The position numbers were made by a program, and so were the translations under genes. This document shows positions 1-64,000 of a stretch of DNA of 64,000 nt, piece after piece. The stretch lies in the NCBI GenBank assembly GCA_964035015.1, contig OZ035998.1, positions 52,052,947 through 52,116,946 of the forward strand, in the 5' to 3' direction. Source of the stretch: Corallium rubrum. Lineage: Eukaryota > Cnidaria > Anthozoa > Scleralcyonacea > Coralliidae. The notes beneath the pieces were generated by a model, which was given only the letters and a program-made list of their open reading frames with translations, did not search any database and was not told the origin of the DNA. Position 1 is the first letter of the stretch. Each line of letters starts with the position of its first letter.

Positions 1-2179
1 TTTTCCAAACTTATGTTTATACTAAACCATTTTGGGTTGAACAATATTATTTTTTGAGATAGCAGTTAGTGCGCATGACGCGCATGAGCAGGGTGTTCAA
101 TTTACAGTAATCTAATTTTTGACCTTATGCGCATAGTCAGTTTGCAACTGATGTAGCAACGTTACATCCAATCATTGCAATCAGTATTGAGTAAAGTCAT
201 TTACTGCTGAATATTTTATTCTCGTACAGTCATTTACAACATTCTTTTCCCCAAAATATTTGGAAATTCGTTCCGAAGTTTGCAAGTTCATTGGGAAGTT
301 CGTAGTTTGTTTTGAATTACGCATTTTGGTTTAACAACTTTAATTCAGTGACACACACTAAATAAGGCTTGACACGAACGGGACGAGGTCCCATGCAAGG
401 TATCAGCCTGGCTAAAAATTTACAGACTACTAGCGTTAACTATTATAACTATTATATACAAACATTTAAAATAGATAAAATTAGGAATGACAAGGACACG
501 TCCTACACAATGAATAAGTGCAGGGTAAATCCGGATCGAATGTTGTCAAAAGTTCCTTGTAAGTCTTGTACAAGAATGTTTTAAAACTACCAAGAGTTAC
601 AAATATACAAGATGGAGCTAACTTGAGAATTAAGTTCCATAGATGAACAATCCTGTTAAAGTACGACGTTTTAAAAGTACTAGTTTTGCAAAAAGGGGTC
701 TGTAAGTACATTGGGGTCTGTAAGTACTTCCGCTACTAGGAACCAAGTAGCCAATCAAACGCGTGGTTCAAAATAAGCCTGCGAACTACGTAACGAACCT
801 GCGTACTTGCGAACGAACTTCAAAACATTTTCAACTAACGTCTCGGTGTTTGGATATCCTGTTATAAAATAACATGTATGCTACGCAAGCGCTGATTGGT
901 CAATACCCATGTTTGGATCAGGCTATCCAAACACGGAAATTTGCAAGTAATTTTGAGTGACGCCTTTTATAGACTTTAATCTAATTTTTTTAGTACTGCA
1001 TAACACAAATAAAATAGCATTGTAATTACTAAAATAGTATTGGTAACTACAGGTATGTGCATAAGGGCTTCAACAGGGAAAAGTTTTAAATAAGCGACGG
1101 CGAATAACTAATTGTCGAATTACAAGCAAACAAATAATTTCTTGAACGAATCTTAAAGTTAAAAAAAACACCGTCTTCGAGTCTTTTTCAGGCATTAAAA
1201 AACAACAACACTATGTTTATATACTGTGAGAGAACTATAACCAAGCATGAAATTGTTTTGCGGCCCTGTTGTGTTCAAGAGCCAAGCTAAACTTGCTAAA
1301 ATATACGGTAGTTCGTACTTTAATATGGTAAACAATACAACGTGATTTGGAAAGTACACGTTTTGAAAACGATCTTTAAACAGAATAACATTCTGTACAA
1401 ATACCTTTCATTTTCTTGGCTGATGAACTCACTTGGTAAAAGAAAAAGACTTTGTCGATATGAAGTAAAATACCCAAGAGCTCTCGACATAAAATCCAAA
1501 TCTGGCGATAAAAATATTTTTTCGGAAGCTTCAGTTTCAGCGGCTTTTTACGGCTAAGAATATTTTTCTTGTATTTGCTCTAAAACCACGAGCCAGACGC
1601 TGAGGCAGTTGATTCTAGCAATGTTTAAGCGTTTTCCTAATAATATCCGCTGTTTTCGATGGCCAGAGTTCACTTCTTTATTGACATTCCCATCTTTAAT
1701 GTTGAATTTGTTGGCAAAATAATTTTCGGATTACTTTCTTTCTCGTTTCGCTCGCCCTGCAGCTCGACACCAGGACGTTACAAGGCGAAATGTGATTGGT
1801 TGTTGATGAATTTTGGGAGAATATGTATTCCTATCACTATTTTTTTTCACAAAATCTGTTATTTTATTGTCGGTCATTTTATAAAAGAAATACCTAATGG
1901 GTTTCCATGTTTGGATAGCCTGATCCAAACACTCGGGATGTTGCTCGACTTTCTAAAGCTAAAAAACACTCGCCTGGCGGCTCGTGTTTTTTTACGCTTT
2001 TTGAAAGTCTCGCAACATCCCTCGTGTTTGGATCAGGCTATCCAAACATGGAAACCCATTAGGTATTTCTTAAATGAAACACTCCTCCTCGTGTATGATA
2101 TATTACGTAAGACGTCATGGTCAAAATCAGTCAAGTTTCTTATTATAAGGAACTAAGCAACTATAATATCTTGTTCTAG
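1..2179. other. Upstream intron or flank, no gene recognised
   Basis: No EGF, vWA or other recognisable exon on either strand. It contains a foldback at 1885-2071 (listed separately). The motif TTTGGATCAGGCTATCCAAAC of that foldback also appears at 912-932 in a shorter version. Confidence 0.6.
1885..2071. mobile_element. Foldback MITE-like element
   Basis: Arms AAGAAATACCTAATGGG... and ...CCCATTAGGTATTTCTT are near-perfect reverse complements of about 65 bases around a short centre containing CACTCGCCTGGCGGCTCG. No coding content. Confidence 0.7.
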
Positions 2180-61094
<58,915 letters not shown>

Positions 61095-61108
61095 GTAATT
61101 ACCATTTA

Positions 61109-61968
61109 CAGAGCCTGAAATAACGGCCGGCGGCCGGCGGTTTTCCGACCAAATTCCAGTTTTTCCGACCAAATGCTGAAATGATCGGAAATTTTGTCCG
61201 GACAAATTTTGAAAAAAAAAAAAATTTGTTTTTTTAAATGATCGGGTCGGCGCTCAACACTCCATTTTTCTTGTTAAATTTCCATTGGGTTTTCCATCAG
61301 TTTTGAGTCAAAGTTGGTTTTTCACTTTACAGTGCACTATCAAAATTTCTTCGATCAGAGTATGCTTTAAACAAAGTTTAGTTAACTTAAGTGTGTGACA
61401 GTGAGTTACGAGTCAGAGTGACTGCTTTCATTGTTGTTAATTTGACGACCTGGAAGATAAAGAATACGTTTCCTCGACGTTTCGAGCAAAGGCCCCTCAT
61501 GATCAGGACAGTTAAATAGGCTGATCAAATAGGCTTATTTGACTGTCCTGACGAAGGTCCTGAGCTCAAAACGTCGAGGAAACGTATTCTTTATCTTCCA
61601 GGTTGTCGAGTCGAGATAACAACAGTTCGTGATTTTTAATTCAAAACCATTGCGTTAAACTACGATTGACGCCATTGTAATCACAGAAACTTATCGTGTA
61701 ATCCAGCTTTTCAGTTTAGAGTTGTTTCATAGTTACCATTTTAATTAAATTATTATTATTCACTATAACTAATACGCAATTCAGAATTAAACATTTGTGT
61801 TTTATTATTACAAATAACAAGTAGAGTGATTTACTGCATGCTTGACAGAATTTACTCAACGGAGGGGGTCAAACTCTAAAATTTCCGACCAAATTTGAAA
61901 ATTTCCGGTCAAATTTCATTTTGTTCGGAAGTTTTGCCGGACAAATTTTAAAATTATTTCAGGCTCTG
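61109..61968. mobile_element. 860-bp element with CAGAGCCTGAAATAA ends
   Basis: CAGAGCCTGAAATAA and TTATTTCAGGCTCTG at the ends, ATTTA repeated outside (61104-61108 and 61969-61973). Subterminal TTTTCCGACCAAATT motifs are repeated. A nested palindrome at about 61442-61609 has AAGAATACGTTTCCTCGACG arms. Confidence 0.75.
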
Positions 61969-62423
61969 ATTTAATATATAAATTTGAAAATAAAGTTAAT
62001 AAGTTATAATATTACAGTACAACATTATTCCTCATTGTTCCTGAAGTGCACTACAACATTGTTTATTATACCCTCACAAATAATCGTCCAATCAAATGTC
62101 TACATCAGCGTCACGTGCCAGTCAATATTTTGCGATGTAGGAAAACTACATATTGCACAGCAATCTTTAGCCATGTTAGCACAAGGTATATTATATTTAC
62201 TTGTCAATTGCACGATAATTCCTTCGGTATAATAAAACACCTATTGAATTCATCTTCGCCCGATATGGAAAATATTTAACTCTCGAATTTTAATATTAGG
62301 CTCGAATTTTTAATTCTTGACTTAAATATATATTTTGCCATGTTGGGCTTAGATGAATCCAATAAGTTATAAATAATATGAAGTACAGTACAACATTTTC
62401 TATGAAGTACAACAATGTAATGT

Positions 62424-62474
<51 letters not shown>

Positions 62475-62946
62475 TTACGTTTTGCCACATTTGTATACTA
62501 TAGATAATAATTACATAGGTGTATTGTGTGTGTGAATGTGCTTTAAGTAATTCGATTTCTGTAAAGTTAATAATAATAATAAAATAATAAATAAGTAAAT
62601 TTATAATTAAGGCCTGCGCTAAACGTCCCATCGACGAATTCAATTCGAGTTAACTTCGTCGGTAATGCGACGTAAATGCGACGTCGAGTTAAACGTCGAA
62701 TTTCAGACGAATTTAATTGTTTTTACTTGTACTCGTAGAGCCTAAAAACGACTTCTTGAAAACTTGGCACCGAATTGTCACAGACAAAAGCGAAACATTT
62801 AATTCGACGCGACGATAATTCGTCGTGTAACTCGAACACGCATTATCGTCGCATTATCCGTCTGACTCAGACGAAGTTAATTGCAGGGTGCCCACAACAG
62901 CTTAATGCCAGTTACTGCCGTCCCAGGTAGACAAAGTAAATAAGTA

Positions 62947-62979
<33 letters not shown>

Positions 62980-63198
62980 TAATAATAATAATAATTTTTA
63001 TTTAGAATTTAAGTACTTAGTACACTTTTTCAATAATGTCAATCAATTAATGTCAGTTAGTTCAATTAAAAATATATAAAATCCGTTCAAATATTAAATT
63101 AGTTAAAATGTACATCCAAAGTTAAAAAATACAGTCTCATTCAGAAAAAAAACTTAACTTACAATAATTACAGATATAGATTATAATTATAATTATAG

Positions 63199-63246
<48 letters not shown>

Positions 63247-64000
63247 GTAATAATAGTAATAATAATAATAATAATAATATAAGTGCAGTACAAGTTTATG
63301 AAGTGCAGTACAACACTAGGGTTGTTTACACGGCAGAAAATAAGTCGCGGGTAATATAAAGGCCCTGTCACACGGTGCAATTGTTCATGCAATTTGTCTC
63401 GCAATGATGACTCATGCAGCATTGCAGTTGTAAGACAGGGGGTGTTACACACTGCAACGTGTTTATGCAATTTTCCAATGATTTGGATTTCGATAAAAAG
63501 CGGGTAGACTGCGGAGAGGCTCGATTGAGTGGCAAATCATAACAAAATATTTTGGGACAAGTTGCATGAAAAATTTCACCGTGTAACAGGGCCTTACGCC
63601 TCGTATAAACTGTCAATTCTTGAATAAGCCGCGGCTTAACTTCAGCCACTAGCTTCAACCCTTGGGCTAGACTTGCTCCAAGTCCGCCTCTTAGCGCTAG
63701 TTTTTGCGGGCGGGTGGAAAGGCGGGCGAGCGAAAGGCGGGAGAGCGGAAAAGCGGAAGGAAAGAGCAGACTTGTTTCTCTTGCAGGTTTTTATATTCTG
63801 GCGAGAAATCGCTGAAATGTACATCGCCCTGTTTTGACGTGTTTCAGGTTGTCGTACATGCAATGGAAAGTGGTTCTACCCCTCCTAAAACGTTTTCAAG
63901 AATCTATTTAACTCCAACTTCCAAAGATAGCGCTTGCGTAGCAATTTAGCCTGAATATAATTACTTCCCGAATTACGTCACCGGTCGAAAAATTCACCGG
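61969..64000. other. 3' intron or flank: microsatellites and MITEs, no exon recognised
   Basis: TTTA array at 62420-62475; AAT arrays at about 62946-62995 and 63198-63280; an inverted ACGTCG-rich region at about 62615-62885; MITE at 63357-63597. No phase-1 exon that could follow the SEA exon was recognised. Confidence 0.6.
63357..63597. mobile_element. MITE with AAGGCCCTGTCACACGGTG ends
   Basis: AAGGCCCTGTCACACGGTG pairs with CACCGTGTAACAGGGCCTT. Flanked by TAA/TTA-like bases, in keeping with PIF/Harbinger. Inner TTGCATGAA and TTCATGCAATT also pair. Confidence 0.75.

Noticed and set aside
63704..63949. Possible 3' exon (a GTTTCAG acceptor near 63847 followed by an open stretch)
   Set aside because: No domain, no donor, and phase with the SEA exon cannot be confirmed. 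Too weak to call.

Overview
This is a eukaryotic, almost certainly metazoan, genomic window. It is AT-rich and intron-rich, and about 95% of it is intron and repeat. The content fits a cnidarian such as an anthozoan or stony coral: tandem EGF exons with a vWA and a SEA domain, a Penelope-like element, a 5S-rRNA-derived SINE, and many foldback MITEs. The phylum is an inference from content; no marker gene fixes the species.

The window holds one recognisable host gene on the + strand, open at both ends. I can place 26 internal exons (2180-61094) that join without a frame break into about 1,170 codons. The order is six EGF-like domains, one von Willebrand factor A domain with an intact MIDAS (two exons), fifteen more EGF-like domains (mostly calcium-binding), and a SEA domain with a G-S-L-V-V cleavage-type motif (three exons). 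All 21 EGF domains are single symmetrical phase 1-1 exons. The signal peptide and whatever follows the SEA domain lie outside the window or were not recognised. The product should be a large extracellular or membrane-anchored adhesion or matrix protein.

Layout: 1-2179 is upstream intron or flank. 2180-10555 holds EGF 1-6 with several foldback elements. 10690-20287 is a 9.6 kb minisatellite of about 48-bp units. It ends exactly in the splice acceptor and first 17 bases of the vWA exon, and contains three higher-order blocks, each with an inverted segment. 20288-21672 is vWA. 23286-34517 holds EGF 7-14 with a 26-bp minisatellite, pentanucleotide mosaics and a tetranucleotide mosaic. 35113-40756 is a degenerate non-LTR retrotransposon carrying a nested 3.6 kb insertion, which itself carries a hAT-like element with an 8-bp target duplication. 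This retrotransposon is flanked by about 1.3 kb direct repeats that each contain an EGF exon (EGF 14 and 15). 41781-55959 holds EGF 15-21 with a minus-strand LINE tail, a Penelope-like inverted duplication, a MULE-like foldback and a 1.65 kb hexanucleotide mosaic. 57584-61094 holds the SEA exons, the last one immediately behind a nested pentanucleotide array. 61095-64000 holds MITEs and microsatellites with no recognised exon.

The most striking observations are a 3' splice site amplified to roughly 190 tandem copies in front of the vWA exon; a LINE flanked by an exon-bearing, kilobase-scale direct repeat that looks like an oversized target-site duplication; and pyrimidine-rich, AG-free tandem arrays abutting splice acceptors.
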